Notes: generated by a model not told the origin, from the sequence alone. A stretch of 33,086 bases of DNA from Patescibacteria group bacterium (GCA_030916975.1 JAUPVO010000007.1:1-33086); one strand, 5' to 3'; shown: positions 16,943 to 24,941, counted from the stretch's first letter. Translations and numbers: made by a program.

Positions 16943-18244
16943 CTATCGACCATTAACAGCGCCTAACTCAAAATTGAACCTTTTTAACAAAACGGTATCT
17001 CCAGATGATCTAGTCTTACCATAAACCTCAAATTCAAACTTATTCTTACCATTCACTAAGTTCATGCCATAAAGCTCTACAACACTTTCTTCACCTGGGT
17101 TAATTTTTTCCAGTGCTGGATTACTGATTTTATTAAAAGTATAATTATTGTTAGAGACTTTACCTATCACCACAACCTCAGATACATAATTATCGGAAAC
17201 GTTTTTAATAGTTAATAATAATGAATTCCTTCTACCAAGATCAAAAGCTACAGCATCACCTCCATCAACACCAATCTTATAATTATAACTAATGGGTGAA
17301 GCGACTAGTTTAACTTCGTAAACAGAATTGGTTATAAGTGACTTTTCTGTCTCTCCGTTATAAGTAGAAACTGCTCCGTTAAACGTCTGATTACTAGTTA
17401 AAACAGTCTTAAAATGCCCTTTAACAATATATTCTTTACTATCACCCACTTTAAGATCTTGTATAACAAACTTGGTCGGGTCTGAGGAAGAGGCTGTTTG
17501 TTCCACTAAAAATCCTGGCGGCGGACTAACGCGAAGCATAAGACCATCTGTACCATCATAGGAAACATTCTTAACTGTAAACTTATAAGAGTAATCATGA
17601 TCTTCTATGATATCTTTGTTACCATCTATACTAAGAGCGATACTTGGCGATATTATCTTCACGTCTTTGGATAAATCCTTTTTAAAAGAAGAATTAGAGC
17701 CCTGTACATTATATTCTAAAGTTAAAAAGATTTTTCTTATATCTCCTTCCTGTCCATTAAAAACATATTCTGTCGTAGTAGAAACATAGACCGTCGGATC
17801 TATATTGCCGATATTAAAATTCTTAATCTCTTGGTCCACTACTCCGTCAGCTGAAAACCCTTTTTGAACTCTGAGTGTTACTTTGGCATTGTTGATGGCT
17901 AAGCTGTTATTATTCTGAATTGAGACACTCATATTGCCTGGTTGCCCTCCTTTAACATTATCATCTATATTAATACTTAGTGATATCTTATCATTAGATA
18001 TAGTATTCTTACCAAGATAATAATTAACTCCAGCGTATACCAATGCTGCTGCAAGTATAATAAAAGACCCTATGAAGAATTTCCAAAGGAAGGATTTTTT
18101 GTTGTAATTATTATCCTGCGACACTTCCTCTGAATTATTATTTATATTGCCATCTATGTGTGACCAGTCTGTATAGTACTCATCATTGCTTGTTGCTTGA
18201 TTGAGTTTTTCTCTATTAGTATTTGAACCTTGATTATTTTCCAT
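16943..18244 (-). CDS. Single-pass surface protein with Ig-like/beta-sandwich repeats, unknown
   Basis: I chose the ATG at 18244 (MENNQGSNTN) over an in-frame upstream ATG that would overlap recO, because a TATAAT at 18251-18256 ends 6 bases before it. The resulting 433-residue protein has a polar Asn-rich cytoplasmic start, one membrane helix (FFIGSFIILAAALVYAGVNY, about residues 56-75), and a long extracellular region. That region contains repeated patterns typical of CARDB/DUF11-like beta-sandwich domains, such as GNMSVSIQNNNSLAINNAKV and SLLLTIKNVSDNYVSEVVVIG, and the membrane-distal PPPGFLVEQ. It is probably an envelope-anchored adhesion or structural protein. The -10 box overlaps the recO stop codon, which shows how tightly the genes are packed. 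Confidence 0.75.
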   Translation of the reverse strand: MENNQGSNTNREKLNQATSNDEYYTDWSHIDGNINNNSEEVSQDNNYNKKSFLWKFFIGSFIILAAALVYAGVNYYLGKNTISNDKISLSINIDDNVKGGQPGNMSVSIQNNNSLAINNAKVTLRVQKGFSADGVVDQEIKNFNIGNIDPTVYVSTTTEYVFNGQEGDIRKIFLTLEYNVQGSNSSFKKDLSKDVKIISPSIALSIDGNKDIIEDHDYSYKFTVKNVSYDGTDGLMLRVSPPPGFLVEQTASSSDPTKFVIQDLKVGDSKEYIVKGHFKTVLTSNQTFNGAVSTYNGETEKSLITNSVYEVKLVASPISYNYKIGVDGGDAVAFDLGRRNSLLLTIKNVSDNYVSEVVVIGKVSNNNYTFNKISNPALEKINPGEESVVELYGMNLVNGKNKFEFEVYGKTRSSGDTVLLKRFNFELGAVNGR

Positions 18245-18251
18245 AATAAAA

Positions 18252-18803
18252 TTATAACATGCTTGCCTCAACTGCGTCACGAATATTTTTCACAGCCAAG
18301 TCTCTGAGCAGAGCTACTTTCATATACATGTCATCTATGGAGCTTATTTTATATTCCTCCAAAGTCATATCTAACTTAGATATATCGAGATAACCTCCTA
18401 CTGTTAGTATGTCTGCCATCATGCATAACCTCACAGAGTTGGTATCCAAATCATTCCTACATCCATATTCTCTGATACGGTCGTACAGTTTAATGTTTTT
18501 ATTTTCAAATCCAAGAAACCTTTTAGCCAATCCTGAAACATGTGGGATTAAATCTCTGTTAGCTTTTCTGAGACTTTCTCTGGCTCCAGCAATACGATAA
18601 ATCTCTCTACCCTTAACCAAGGTAACATCGCAATATCTTCCAACCAAAAGATGTTGTCTTAGCTTACTACTCTTTTTAAGCGAACTCTGCTTGGCATTAA
18701 TAACCCCAAAATCTCTAGTATACAAAAGCAGTATTGCATCGCTTTCCGCAATATTATACTCAGACAATACCAGCGCTTCACAAGTATACTTCTCTATAGA
18801 CAT
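18252..18803 (-). CDS. recO: RecO-like recombination mediator, short form
   Basis: The start at 18803 (MSIEKYTCEALVLSEYNIAE) is preferred over an upstream in-frame ATG, because a TTTACG-16-TATAAT promoter ends 6 bases before it. The 183 residues include the RecO N-terminal OB-fold pattern EALVLSEYNIAESDAILLLYTRDFGV and a helical C-terminal part. RecO loads RecA onto SSB-coated single-stranded DNA in the RecFOR pathway and helps anneal strands. The protein is shorter than the roughly 240 residues usual in model bacteria, and the four-cysteine zinc motif seen in many RecO proteins is not evident. Assignment depends mainly on the N-terminal OB domain; it is good but not certain. Confidence 0.78.
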   Translation of the reverse strand: MSIEKYTCEALVLSEYNIAESDAILLLYTRDFGVINAKQSSLKKSSKLRQHLLVGRYCDVTLVKGREIYRIAGARESLRKANRDLIPHVSGLAKRFLGFENKNIKLYDRIREYGCRNDLDTNSVRLCMMADILTVGGYLDISKLDMTLEEYKISSIDDMYMKVALLRDLAVKNIRDAVEASML

Positions 18804-18809
18804 TACAAT

Positions 18810-18837
18810 ATTATAACAAAAATCTATTAACCGTAAA
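18810..18837 (-). promoter_or_regulatory. Promoter of recO, leaderless type
   Basis: Reading the minus strand, TTTACG (18837-18832) and TATAAT (18815-18810) are 16 bases apart and the -10 ends 6 bases before the ATG at 18803. Transcription would start at or within a base or two of the start codon. No Shine-Dalgarno is present. Confidence 0.65.
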
Positions 18838-18880
18838 GCCAATAGATTTATGTATTCAAAATGTTATTAAATTAAAGATT

Positions 18881-20413
18881 TTAATACTGGTACTGACAAG
18901 TATAGCTTTCTATACTGTTATATGTAGATTGGTTATACATATTGGACTGATTATAGTTATACATTTTTGTAGTATTAAAAGGACACTCACATCTTCTGGC
19001 TGTAAAGTCATAGTTATAATATTTATTTACAACTCCTGGAGTACAATAGGCTGAGTTATTGTTATTGCTACCGTTAACACTTTTAAATAAGAAATTAAAA
19101 GGATAATCTTTGCTATTACCATAATTATCGCTTAATCTTATTGTAAAATAATAATTCATGTTATCACTCATAAAAGCAGCATCGAAGTTAACTAAAGCTG
19201 AACTATCAGGACACCACATCATAGTAGAATATCCATTTTGATACTGTGGACCAGACGGTGTATTACAATCACCTTTACTAACATAAGCAGAAGGTATGTT
19301 GGTGTTTACAATTGACAGGTTATAGTTAGTAAGAATATTTGAATTATTATAACTAGTTAGATTATTAGAAGTTGCCATAATCTTAATTCCTTTTAAATAG
19401 TCTGTTGAATAAGGAGTGTGATTATAACTCCAAGTAGAAGCCGAGCTATCGTAATTGATTACAGATGGCACGTCATTTGAATTGAAGTTAATATTATTGG
19501 TTAAGTTATTATTAGAATAGTTAGTTTCAACGATAAATTCTTTTACAATCTTTTTATTATATACATCGTCTCCGCAAGTTACTCGATAATAATCTAAACC
19601 TGTTCCATTACTGTTGTAAGTAGAAGTGAAGTATTTTTGATTGCTTAGATAATAATATGAACCATATCCAGATCTGTGTTCTACACTACAAGAAACTGCT
19701 GAGTTACTCGTGGTGACGGTAAAATTAGTATTACCATTAACTCCGGCAGCATCATAATAACCATTGCTATTCTTAGTTAAATATTTGCCAAGGTTATTAG
19801 AATAGATTTGCATATCTACACTATAATCCTGCAAATAACCTCCTGCGTTCTGACAAGTGAAAGCTCCATAATAACTGTTAACGTTGTAGCTTTTGGTAGA
19901 GCCTACTGGGCAAACACAACTGTCGCTATAATAAACTGTATTGAGAGTACAATAATTACTATAATTAGGGCAAGCTGCAAAATCACAATTAGGCCCAACT
20001 CTACCCACATAAGACCCATCAGAACACATTTTTGCGTCCATAGTACAAGCCACAGGTCCCACTGGCGGAATTCCTCCACAAGTATCTGAAGTAATAGCCG
20101 CTCTTGTAAGAGGCCCAACATAGCCAGTTGAACTTATGTTTTTGGATGATTGATAACTTCTTACAGCAGCTTCCGTTAATCTGCCATAATATCCCGTCGG
20201 ATCAGTATTCAAAAAACCTTTACCCTGCAAGAAATCTTGAAGTTTTGAAACTTCATAATTCGTATTATAATCTGTAGCGGAACGTCCAAAATTATTGGAT
20301 AAGTTAATACAAGCGCTAGTATAAGGATTTGGGTTATAATCTCCTTGATATTGAGCCATAACAAAACCAAACAACAAAGGAAGAGAAGCCACAATAGTTA
20401 TTATTCTTTTCAT
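18881..20413 (-). CDS. Exported cysteine-rich protein with peptidoglycan-binding domain
   Basis: The 510-residue protein starts with a signal peptide (MKRIITIVASLPLLFGFVMA). A PG_binding_1-type helical domain follows at about residues 50-110, with KLQDFLQGKGFLNTDPTGYY and VGPLTRAAI, which should bind peptidoglycan. Next is a short cysteine module, CTMDAKMCSDGSYVGRVGPN plus CDFAACP, of a kind I recall from CPR surface proteins, then a long Asn/Tyr/Ser-rich region with scattered cysteines to the C-terminus (CTPGVV and RCECPFN). There is no catalytic motif. It is probably a wall-attached surface protein, since the Asn/Tyr-rich composition suits an extracellular beta-rich or adhesive region. It has its own near-perfect promoter and appears to be monocistronic. 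Confidence 0.85.
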   Translation of the reverse strand: MKRIITIVASLPLLFGFVMAQYQGDYNPNPYTSACINLSNNFGRSATDYNTNYEVSKLQDFLQGKGFLNTDPTGYYGRLTEAAVRSYQSSKNISSTGYVGPLTRAAITSDTCGGIPPVGPVACTMDAKMCSDGSYVGRVGPNCDFAACPNYSNYCTLNTVYYSDSCVCPVGSTKSYNVNSYYGAFTCQNAGGYLQDYSVDMQIYSNNLGKYLTKNSNGYYDAAGVNGNTNFTVTTSNSAVSCSVEHRSGYGSYYYLSNQKYFTSTYNSNGTGLDYYRVTCGDDVYNKKIVKEFIVETNYSNNNLTNNINFNSNDVPSVINYDSSASTWSYNHTPYSTDYLKGIKIMATSNNLTSYNNSNILTNYNLSIVNTNIPSAYVSKGDCNTPSGPQYQNGYSTMMWCPDSSALVNFDAAFMSDNMNYYFTIRLSDNYGNSKDYPFNFLFKSVNGSNNNNSAYCTPGVVNKYYNYDFTARRCECPFNTTKMYNYNQSNMYNQSTYNSIESYTCQYQY

Positions 20414-20421
20414 AATATAAA

Positions 20422-20450
20422 ATTATATTACTTACTGTAATACTTGTCAA
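20422..20450 (-). promoter_or_regulatory. Consensus promoter of the exported PG-binding protein
   Basis: On the minus strand TTGACA (20450-20445) and TATAAT (20427-20422) are 17 bases apart, a perfect match to the housekeeping consensus. The -10 ends 8 bases before the ATG at 20413, so the mRNA should be leaderless or nearly so. This suggests a highly expressed surface protein. Confidence 0.85.
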
Positions 20451-20476
20451 TGGTCTAAAAATTAAGAAAAACTGCA

Positions 20477-21466
20477 CTAAATCTTATCTCCAAAATACTG
20501 TAACAATACTTTCTGCATATCGTCTGGCATAGGCGCCACAACCTCAATATTCTCTTTTCTCAGAATGAACTCAAGCTTGTAAGCGTGTAACATACACCTA
20601 GGTGCTAGAGAAGTAGAATCTTTTGAACCATATAACTCATCACCAATAATTGGATGTCTTATACTTCTAAGATGCACTCTGAGTTGATGTGTACGTCCGG
20701 TCAAGGGATACAATTCTACGTAAGTGAACTTTTTATCTTCGCTTCTAGCCAAAACCTTATAGCGAGTCAAAGCCTCTCTCTCTTTCCCCCTAAAATCTTT
20801 GGAGAACATATCTACTACCGCTTTCTTGCGGAAGTCACTTCTGGCCCTAGCAATAGGAGAATCTATAATTCCCATGTCTTCTCTTAGATTACCTTCTACT
20901 ATTGCTCTATAAACTTTACGGATTTTGTGATTGTAAAAAAGACCTTTCATCTCTTTAAATGCAGCTTCATTTTTACAAAGCGCAAGAACTCCACTAGTGT
21001 CTCTATCCAATCTGTGAACAATAGCAAACCTATCTCCTTCACCCACAGTTCTAAGATCTGGGTATTTGTCATATACAATATCACTTATCGTAACTTCATC
21101 ACTTCTGTCATCTGGGTGCACCATAATATTGACAGGTTTATTAATAATAATAACTCTTTCATTCTCAAACAACTTATCAAAATCTTCAAAATTATTTTCT
21201 TTGGACCATTTCTCAACATCTTTTGGAACATAGTTAATTCTTTTATTCTTGAGATAAGCTCCTTTCCCAGCTAAGTTTGAAGCTTCTTCATCCAAGTTTT
21301 CTTCATCATCAAAAACCTCTTTTATTTTGAGACCTCTTCTATTTCGAGCAAAGTCTTTATAATTCAAATTGGCCATTTTGTCGTTTTTTCTTTTCTTGGT
21401 TTTCTTGTTATCTGGTCTATTTTCTACTTGCATTTTAAGTATCTTTAGTGTATCATATATTAACAT
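20477..21466 (-). CDS. RluA/RluD-family 23S rRNA pseudouridine synthase
   Basis: The catalytic core is clear: FAIVHRLDRDTSGVLALCK carries the nucleophilic Asp in the HRLDRxTSG motif, and LTGRTHQLRVHL is the conserved C-terminal substrate motif, followed by HPIIGDELYG. The enzyme isomerises uridines in rRNA to pseudouridine. The family's N-terminal S4 domain is not evident. Instead there are about 90 charged residues, including NLNYKDFARNRRGLKIKEVF, before the catalytic domain begins at about DKLFENERVIIINKPVN. The start is uncertain: ATGs at 21466, 21433 and 21376 are all in frame and none has a Shine-Dalgarno; 21376 (MANLNYKDF) or 21433 could be the true start. Which rRNA site is modified cannot be predicted. 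Confidence 0.88.
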   Translation of the reverse strand: MLIYDTLKILKMQVENRPDNKKTKKRKNDKMANLNYKDFARNRRGLKIKEVFDDEENLDEEASNLAGKGAYLKNKRINYVPKDVEKWSKENNFEDFDKLFENERVIIINKPVNIMVHPDDRSDEVTISDIVYDKYPDLRTVGEGDRFAIVHRLDRDTSGVLALCKNEAAFKEMKGLFYNHKIRKVYRAIVEGNLREDMGIIDSPIARARSDFRKKAVVDMFSKDFRGKEREALTRYKVLARSEDKKFTYVELYPLTGRTHQLRVHLRSIRHPIIGDELYGSKDSTSLAPRCMLHAYKLEFILRKENIEVVAPMPDDMQKVLLQYFGDKI

Positions 21467-21513
21467 AAAAAGCTTGATTACTAAAGGCGGTAAGCTTTAA
21501 GAGAAAAATAAAA

Positions 21514-21589
21514 GGGAGATTAGCTCAGTTGGTAGAGCAACTCGTTTACACCGAGAAGGTCAGAGGTTCGAGTCCTCTATCTCCCACCA
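21514..21589 (+). tRNA. tRNA-Val (anticodon UAC), CCA encoded
   Basis: The 76-base gene folds into a full cloverleaf. The acceptor stem GGGAGAT pairs with ATCTCCC, the D arm is GCTC/GAGC, the anticodon loop TTTACAC presents UAC, and the T arm AGAGG-TTCGAGT-CCTCT is perfect. The CCA tail is encoded (21587-21589). The pair at the top of the anticodon stem is A-A, a minor deviation. It is transcribed away from the pseudouridine synthase gene and marks the left edge of the patchwork region; tRNA 3' ends are common integration sites, although no matching direct repeat was found here. Confidence 0.95.
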
Positions 21590-21621
21590 TTCCAGACATT
21601 ATAAGTCTTAACTCTACCCCA

Positions 21622-21667
21622 GTAAAACAAAAACACCCCTTAACGGAATGTTTTGCCGTAAGGGGTG
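21622..21667 (-). terminator. Intrinsic terminator of the 144-residue gene A
   Basis: On the minus strand CACCCCTTACGG (21667-21656) pairs with CCGTTAAGGGGTG (21646-21634) across a 9-base loop, with one bulge, and is followed by TTTTTGTTTT. It is very similar in stem sequence to the terminator after the paralogous gene at 25194, so gene and terminator seem to have been duplicated together. Confidence 0.85.
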
Positions 21668-21672
21668 AGTGT

Positions 21673-22107
21673 TTACATCTTGTCTATGCGGAAAAGAAGT
21701 TCACGAACACTTTCCTGCATCTTAGCAAAGCGTTCAGCAACTTTTGCTGTAATATTTTGTTCTTCTGCTGCAAGCAAAGCAGTTAAGCTAGCATGAATAC
21801 CGCCATATTCTTTAGAAAGTTTTTCAAAAGACTTCAAATTCGGTACCTCTTTTTTTGCCTCAGCAAGAATATTCATCAATGATACAGAGTCGCCAATCAC
21901 TTCCTCTGATTCTAGTTCAGTCTCAAGAATCAGTTCCTGCTCTATTTTTTCAATTAAGTTAAGCAGCGCCTGAATCAGCTGCTTAGTATGGGAAACCCTC
22001 TGCGGACGCAGATGATGTGGACCCAGAAAATGCAATGTATTTATTTGCATTTCAAGTGCCGCTAAAAGGATAGACAGAAGGGCTTCGATTTGGTAAACGG
22101 TATTCAT
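21673..22107 (-). CDS. Small all-helical protein, paralogue A of a pair
   Basis: This 144-residue protein is of unknown family. It is about 40% identical, without gaps, to the protein encoded at 25194-25628; shared blocks include QIE, HTK, EAK, the RF.KM motif and LL.RI near the C-terminus. It has no signal peptide or membrane helix and looks fully alpha-helical, with hydrophobic heptads at both ends and an acidic middle (ELESEEVIGDS). Translation should be efficient: AGGAG lies 5 bases before the ATG, and there is a consensus promoter (22169-22196) with a leader of about 55 nt. Its GC content and Shine-Dalgarno use differ from the leaderless genes to the left, which suggests separate origin. 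A helical-bundle binding protein is possible, but no function is proposed. Confidence 0.8.
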   Translation of the reverse strand: MNTVYQIEALLSILLAALEMQINTLHFLGPHHLRPQRVSHTKQLIQALLNLIEKIEQELILETELESEEVIGDSVSLMNILAEAKKEVPNLKSFEKLSKEYGGIHASLTALLAAEEQNITAKVAERFAKMQESVRELLFRIDKM

Positions 22108-22168
22108 TTCATCTCCTGGGGAAGTGTTTGGTTCGGAAGGTGCTCCTGACTTTTAATCAGTTGTTAAC

Positions 22169-22196
22169 ATTATATACTATATACAAATTATGTCAA
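22169..22196 (-). promoter_or_regulatory. Promoter of paralogue A
   Basis: Minus-strand TTGACA (22196-22191) and TATAAT (22174-22169) are 16 bases apart. The start of the promoter, TTGACATAAT, is identical to that of paralogue B. Confidence 0.8.
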
Positions 22197-22383
22197 TAGT
22201 ATTGTATCTTTATATTTTGTATAGAAGTAGATATTTTAAACGCTATAAAAATCTAATAAAACTATCCACCAAACCTTTTAACGATAATTAAAACCTCTTT
22301 TTAAATTAAATCTTTTGAGTGATTTTGACTCATATACCAACATATACATTTGTATAATTTTGTGTTAAACTACCACCCATCTT

Positions 22384-22403
22384 TCAAAAGAATTCTCTTT
22401 TGA
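22384..22403 (+). promoter_or_regulatory. Inverted repeat in the pyrF leader
   Basis: TCAAAAGA (22384-22391) and TCTTTTGA (22396-22403) are perfect inverted arms around ATTC. The element is 36 bases before the pyrF start and about 25 bases after a TGTATAAT-like -10 near 22350. It could be an operator or a small 5' hairpin; there is no T-run, so it is not a terminator. Pyrimidine control by such an element is only a guess. Confidence 0.4.
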
Positions 22404-22439
22404 AGATATTGATCTTTAATCAAACCTTGGAGTATCGTC

Positions 22440-23150
22440 ATGAAAAACCGCATTATTGTTGCTATGGACGTTCCTAGCCGTAAAGATGCGATTTCCTTAG
22501 CCAAAAAGCTCGACCCGAGCCTTTGTCGACTCAAAGTCGGTATGGAGCTCTTCACGGCAGCGGGACCTGCAGTCGTTGAGGATTTACGAAACCTTGGTTT
22601 CGATATATTCCTCGACCTCAAGTACCATGACATTCCTGACACTGTGGCCGGAGCAATCCGTTCTGCAGCTGGGCTCGGTGTCTGGATGGCAAACATCCAC
22701 TGCCTCGGTGGGCGCAAGATTATGGAAGCGGCTGCAAATGCCGTCCCTCGCGAAGTGAGGCTACTCATCATCGGTGTCACCATACTGACAAGCATGAAGG
22801 TGACTGATCTTCGTGAAGTGGGTATCGACGATGACGAATCGTCTGATCCCACTTTCCCGATGGTCCGCCTTGCTCAACTGGCAAAGCAATCTGGCCTTGA
22901 TGGCGTCGTCTGTTCTGGACAGGAAGCTGCAGCCATCCGCAAGGCAACGGACGACTCGTTCACTCTAGTCACACCTGGTATCCGTCTTCCCGACGGAAAT
23001 AAGAATGACCAAGCACGCATCGTCACGCCGGAAATGGCTATCCAATCGGGTGCAAGCCATCTCGTCGTCGGCCGTCCTATCACTGGGGCAGCTGACCCGG
23101 TTGCTGCTTTACACGAATTCAACAACCGGATCGCATCCGTCGCTAACTGA
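22440..23150 (+). CDS. pyrF: Orotidine-5'-phosphate decarboxylase
   Basis: This 236-residue enzyme converts orotidine 5'-phosphate to UMP, the last step of pyrimidine synthesis. It is a type 1 OMP decarboxylase: an aspartate follows the first strand (IIVAMDVPS, D10), K32 lies in LKVGME, and the catalytic D59-K61-D64 set lies in FLDLKYHDIP. The phosphate-binding end VTPGIRLP and LVVGRPIT closes the barrel. GGAG seven bases before the ATG is a plausible Shine-Dalgarno. It is followed by pyrE after 14 bases. The gene is clearly GC-richer (a counted line gave 58%) and richer in GTC/CTC/CGC codons than the AT-rich flanks, which suggests horizontal acquisition. Motifs and length make the assignment secure. 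Confidence 0.96.
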   Translation: MKNRIIVAMDVPSRKDAISLAKKLDPSLCRLKVGMELFTAAGPAVVEDLRNLGFDIFLDLKYHDIPDTVAGAIRSAAGLGVWMANIHCLGGRKIMEAAANAVPREVRLLIIGVTILTSMKVTDLREVGIDDDESSDPTFPMVRLAQLAKQSGLDGVVCSGQEAAAIRKATDDSFTLVTPGIRLPDGNKNDQARIVTPEMAIQSGASHLVVGRPITGAADPVAALHEFNNRIASVAN

Positions 23151-23164
23151 AACAAGGAGCCTCT

Positions 23165-23833
23165 ATGCAACTCAATCCTCAAAACCCTGCCGAAACCTTC
23201 GTGGCTTACGCCCTCGGGATCGGTGCTCTCGAACTGTTACCGGAAGGTCGGGCATTGAAGAGTGGGCGAATTTCCCCGTATTTCTTCAATTCCGGCCTCT
23301 TCAATACTGGTGACACTCTGAGCAATCTTGCTCGCGCCTACGCTGCCGCCGCTTCGGAATTCACTCCCGACGTCATCTTTGGTCCGGCTTACAAGGGCAT
23401 CCCCCTTGCAACAGCCGTCGCTCAAGAAATCGGTGGCAACATCGGCTATTCCTTCAATCGCAAGGAAGCGAAGGATCATGGCGAAGGCGGCATCATCGTC
23501 GGTGCTCAACTGAGCGGCAAAAAAGTACTCATCGTTGATGACGTGATGACGACGGGGACATCTTCTGGTGAAGCTGTCGAAATCATCCGTGCCAACGGTG
23601 GCATTCCGATTGCTACCGTGATTGCATTTGACCGGCAAGAATGCGGCAAAGATGGAGTGCTATCGGCTGTGCAGGAGTTCGAGAAAACATACGGCATCAC
23701 CGTACGTGCTGCAGCGGCGCTCTCGGACCTGATTTCTCTCCTCAAGCGCACTCCAGCCGAGAGCTCAGATGACCAGCTTAATGAAATACTCGAAAAGATT
23801 TTCACATACCGCAAGGAATATGGTGTGAATTAA
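23165..23833 (+). CDS. pyrE: Orotate phosphoribosyltransferase
   Basis: At 222 residues this is a complete type I OPRTase, joining orotate to PRPP to make OMP, the substrate of the neighbouring PyrF. The PRPP-binding signature VLIVDDVMTTGTSSGE is at residues 121-136, and the flexible catalytic loop FNRKEAKDHGEGG at about 97-109 is intact. SGRISPYFFNSG near the N-terminus matches the substrate pocket. AAGGAG five bases before the ATG gives a strong Shine-Dalgarno. The two genes form a short operon ending in a good intrinsic terminator. None of the earlier pathway genes (pyrB, pyrC, pyrD) is in this window, so the pair might use orotate made elsewhere in the genome or taken up. GC content is high like pyrF. 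Confidence 0.96.
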   Translation: MQLNPQNPAETFVAYALGIGALELLPEGRALKSGRISPYFFNSGLFNTGDTLSNLARAYAAAASEFTPDVIFGPAYKGIPLATAVAQEIGGNIGYSFNRKEAKDHGEGGIIVGAQLSGKKVLIVDDVMTTGTSSGEAVEIIRANGGIPIATVIAFDRQECGKDGVLSAVQEFEKTYGITVRAAAALSDLISLLKRTPAESSDDQLNEILEKIFTYRKEYGVN

Positions 23834-23843
23834 ACTAATTACA

Positions 23844-23893
23844 AAGCCCCTAATACCGATCGTCGTGATGACGGATGGTGGGGGCTTTTTCTT
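23844..23893 (+). terminator. Intrinsic terminator of pyrFE
   Basis: AAGCCCC near 23844-23850 pairs with GGGGGCTT after an inner CGTC/GACG hairpin, followed by a run of T at 23886-23890. It ends the pyrF-pyrE operon. Confidence 0.85.
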
Positions 23894-23922
23894 TTAATGT
23901 GAAAAATGATAAAATATAAAAA

Positions 23923-24201
23923 ATGATTACCCTAGATCAGATAAAAAAATATTTTCGCCCCAAAGACCGAATAACAAATATACTTCTCGCAAATATCCCG
24001 GCTACTATATTAGTTGCCTTTTTTGACATAAAAGATACAATAACAATCACTGTATTAACATTCACAAGTGCAGTAACCATAAGAAAAATAAGAGAGAAGA
24101 AAAAAATGGCTGGCTCTTATAAAACAATTCTCTATGCCATGCTATTCAACTTTATAATTTTTTTCATGATACCTCTATTATATAAATTTATTTTTAAGTA
24201 A
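23923..24201 (+). CDS. Small two- to three-helix membrane protein, unknown
   Basis: This 92-residue basic protein has a short N-terminal amphipathic part (MITLDQIKKYFRPKDR), a hydrophobic stretch TNILLANIPATILVAFF, a second weaker one, a Lys/Arg-rich turn (RKIREKKKM) and a C-terminal membrane helix (LYAMLFNFIIFFMIPLLY). I do not recognise a family. It is AT-rich, unlike the pyr genes immediately upstream, and a TAAAAT -10-like box lies about 8 bases before the ATG with no Shine-Dalgarno, like the leaderless genes elsewhere in the window. It is small enough that it could be a spurious reading frame, but its hydrophobic pattern and position favour a real gene. Confidence 0.55.
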   Translation: MITLDQIKKYFRPKDRITNILLANIPATILVAFFDIKDTITITVLTFTSAVTIRKIREKKKMAGSYKTILYAMLFNFIIFFMIPLLYKFIFK

Positions 24202-24241
24202 AAACCAATAATAAATTAGTAGTTTTTAGAAAATGAAAAAG

Positions 24242-24273
24242 TAAAAACGGGCAATATTTTCGATATTGCCCGT
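24242..24273 (-). terminator. Strong hairpin terminator (minus strand)
   Basis: ACGGGCAATAT (24247-24257) and ATATTGCCCGT (24263-24273) pair perfectly over 11 bases with a 5-base loop. On the minus strand the stem is followed by TTTTTACTTTTT, so it should end a minus-strand transcript that comes through 24274-24410. It may also slow plus-strand transcription from the small membrane gene. Confidence 0.75.
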
Positions 24274-24410
24274 TTAAAGCTTTGCTTTTATATGCACCTC
24301 CTTTTTTAACTTCTACCTACTCCTCAAATAAACGTTAGCTATGTGGGTGGCGGCTAACTTCCTTGCGACCCATTAGCGTGGCTTTCAGAACTTACAAAGG
24401 AGAGGAGCTA
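24274..24410 (-). ncRNA. Candidate structured RNA with pseudoknot potential
   Basis: No credible reading frame lies here. Given in plus-strand order, the segment contains GTTAGC (24334-24339), TGGGT (24344-24348), GCTAAC (24353-24358), ACCCA (24368-24372) and TTAGC (24373-24377). GTTAGC can pair with GCTAAC and TGGGT with ACCCA, giving an interleaved, H-type pseudoknot. GCTAA can instead pair with TTAGC, an alternative fold like that of a switch. The strand is taken as minus because of the downstream terminator at 24242-24273; the minus-strand promoter (TTCAAG, 18 bases, TATATA) is weak, so the orientation is not certain. Confidence 0.45.
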
Positions 24411-24476
24411 TATACTTTCTGCTATTCAAAATCTTGAAGCAATTTTAGTATAAAGGTGATAGAATAAATAAATTAT

Positions 24477-24932
24477 ATGGAAAATAAGTTTAAGCAAGCT
24501 CTCGAAAAAGCAAAACAAGTATATCCTCTCCAAGGAATAATTAACTGTCCATATCTTGGTCAAGTAACACTCACTTCAGAAGGTTTCAATCACTTACAGA
24601 ATAAGAGAAACAAAGAGCCAAGGAATATCCGTGAGCAGATACTAAAACTACATCTTTTACCGAAAGCGCTTGAAGTCATTAAGAAGTCAGGTACGCTCCA
24701 AGAATACAGAGTTCAGCTTGAGAAGTTTGGTGGTAAAGGTAAAGACGGATTATCAAAAACAAAGAAAGTTGAGTACTGGGGTTTCCACTCTATCTTCGGA
24801 GAAGCAAAGGACCGTAAGATAGTTGTTGTCGTACGACGTGTCGGTGACGGTAAGATGACATTCTGGAGCGTATTACCTCACAAGAAGTTCAATAATCAAA
24901 AGCTCTACGATGATGGAATAGATGAAGATTAG
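24477..24932 (+). CDS. Barnase/EndoU/ColicinE5-D/RelE-like nuclease domain protein (probable)
   Basis: This 151-residue protein has an N-terminal helical part, then QVTLTSEGFNHLQNKRNKEP, a helix-rich middle and the C-terminal stretch YWGFHSIFGEAKDRKIVVVV followed by RRVGDGKMTFWSVLPHKK. This last pattern, a strand after a Phe-His-Ser-Ile start and a closing Phe-Trp-Ser-Val-Leu-Pro motif, resembles the phage-associated BECR-fold nucleases (PBECR), which are predicted RNA-cleaving toxins or effectors. The match is from memory, so the family is likely rather than proven. No adjacent antitoxin protein gene is present. The protein is cytoplasmic (no signal) and basic. Structured RNA candidates lie on both sides, which makes an RNA partner worth testing. 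Confidence 0.6.
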   Translation: MENKFKQALEKAKQVYPLQGIINCPYLGQVTLTSEGFNHLQNKRNKEPRNIREQILKLHLLPKALEVIKKSGTLQEYRVQLEKFGGKGKDGLSKTKKVEYWGFHSIFGEAKDRKIVVVVRRVGDGKMTFWSVLPHKKFNNQKLYDDGIDED

Positions 24933-24941
24933 AAACAAAAA

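Noticed and set aside
22370..22852. Minus-strand frame of 160 codons opposite pyrF
   Set aside because: GC-rich coding sequence opens antisense frames; pyrF carries all catalytic motifs on the other strand.
24353..24391. A 12-codon minus-strand frame with ATG inside the pseudoknot region
   Set aside because: It is very short, has no Shine-Dalgarno or -10 box nearby, and coincides with the paired segments.
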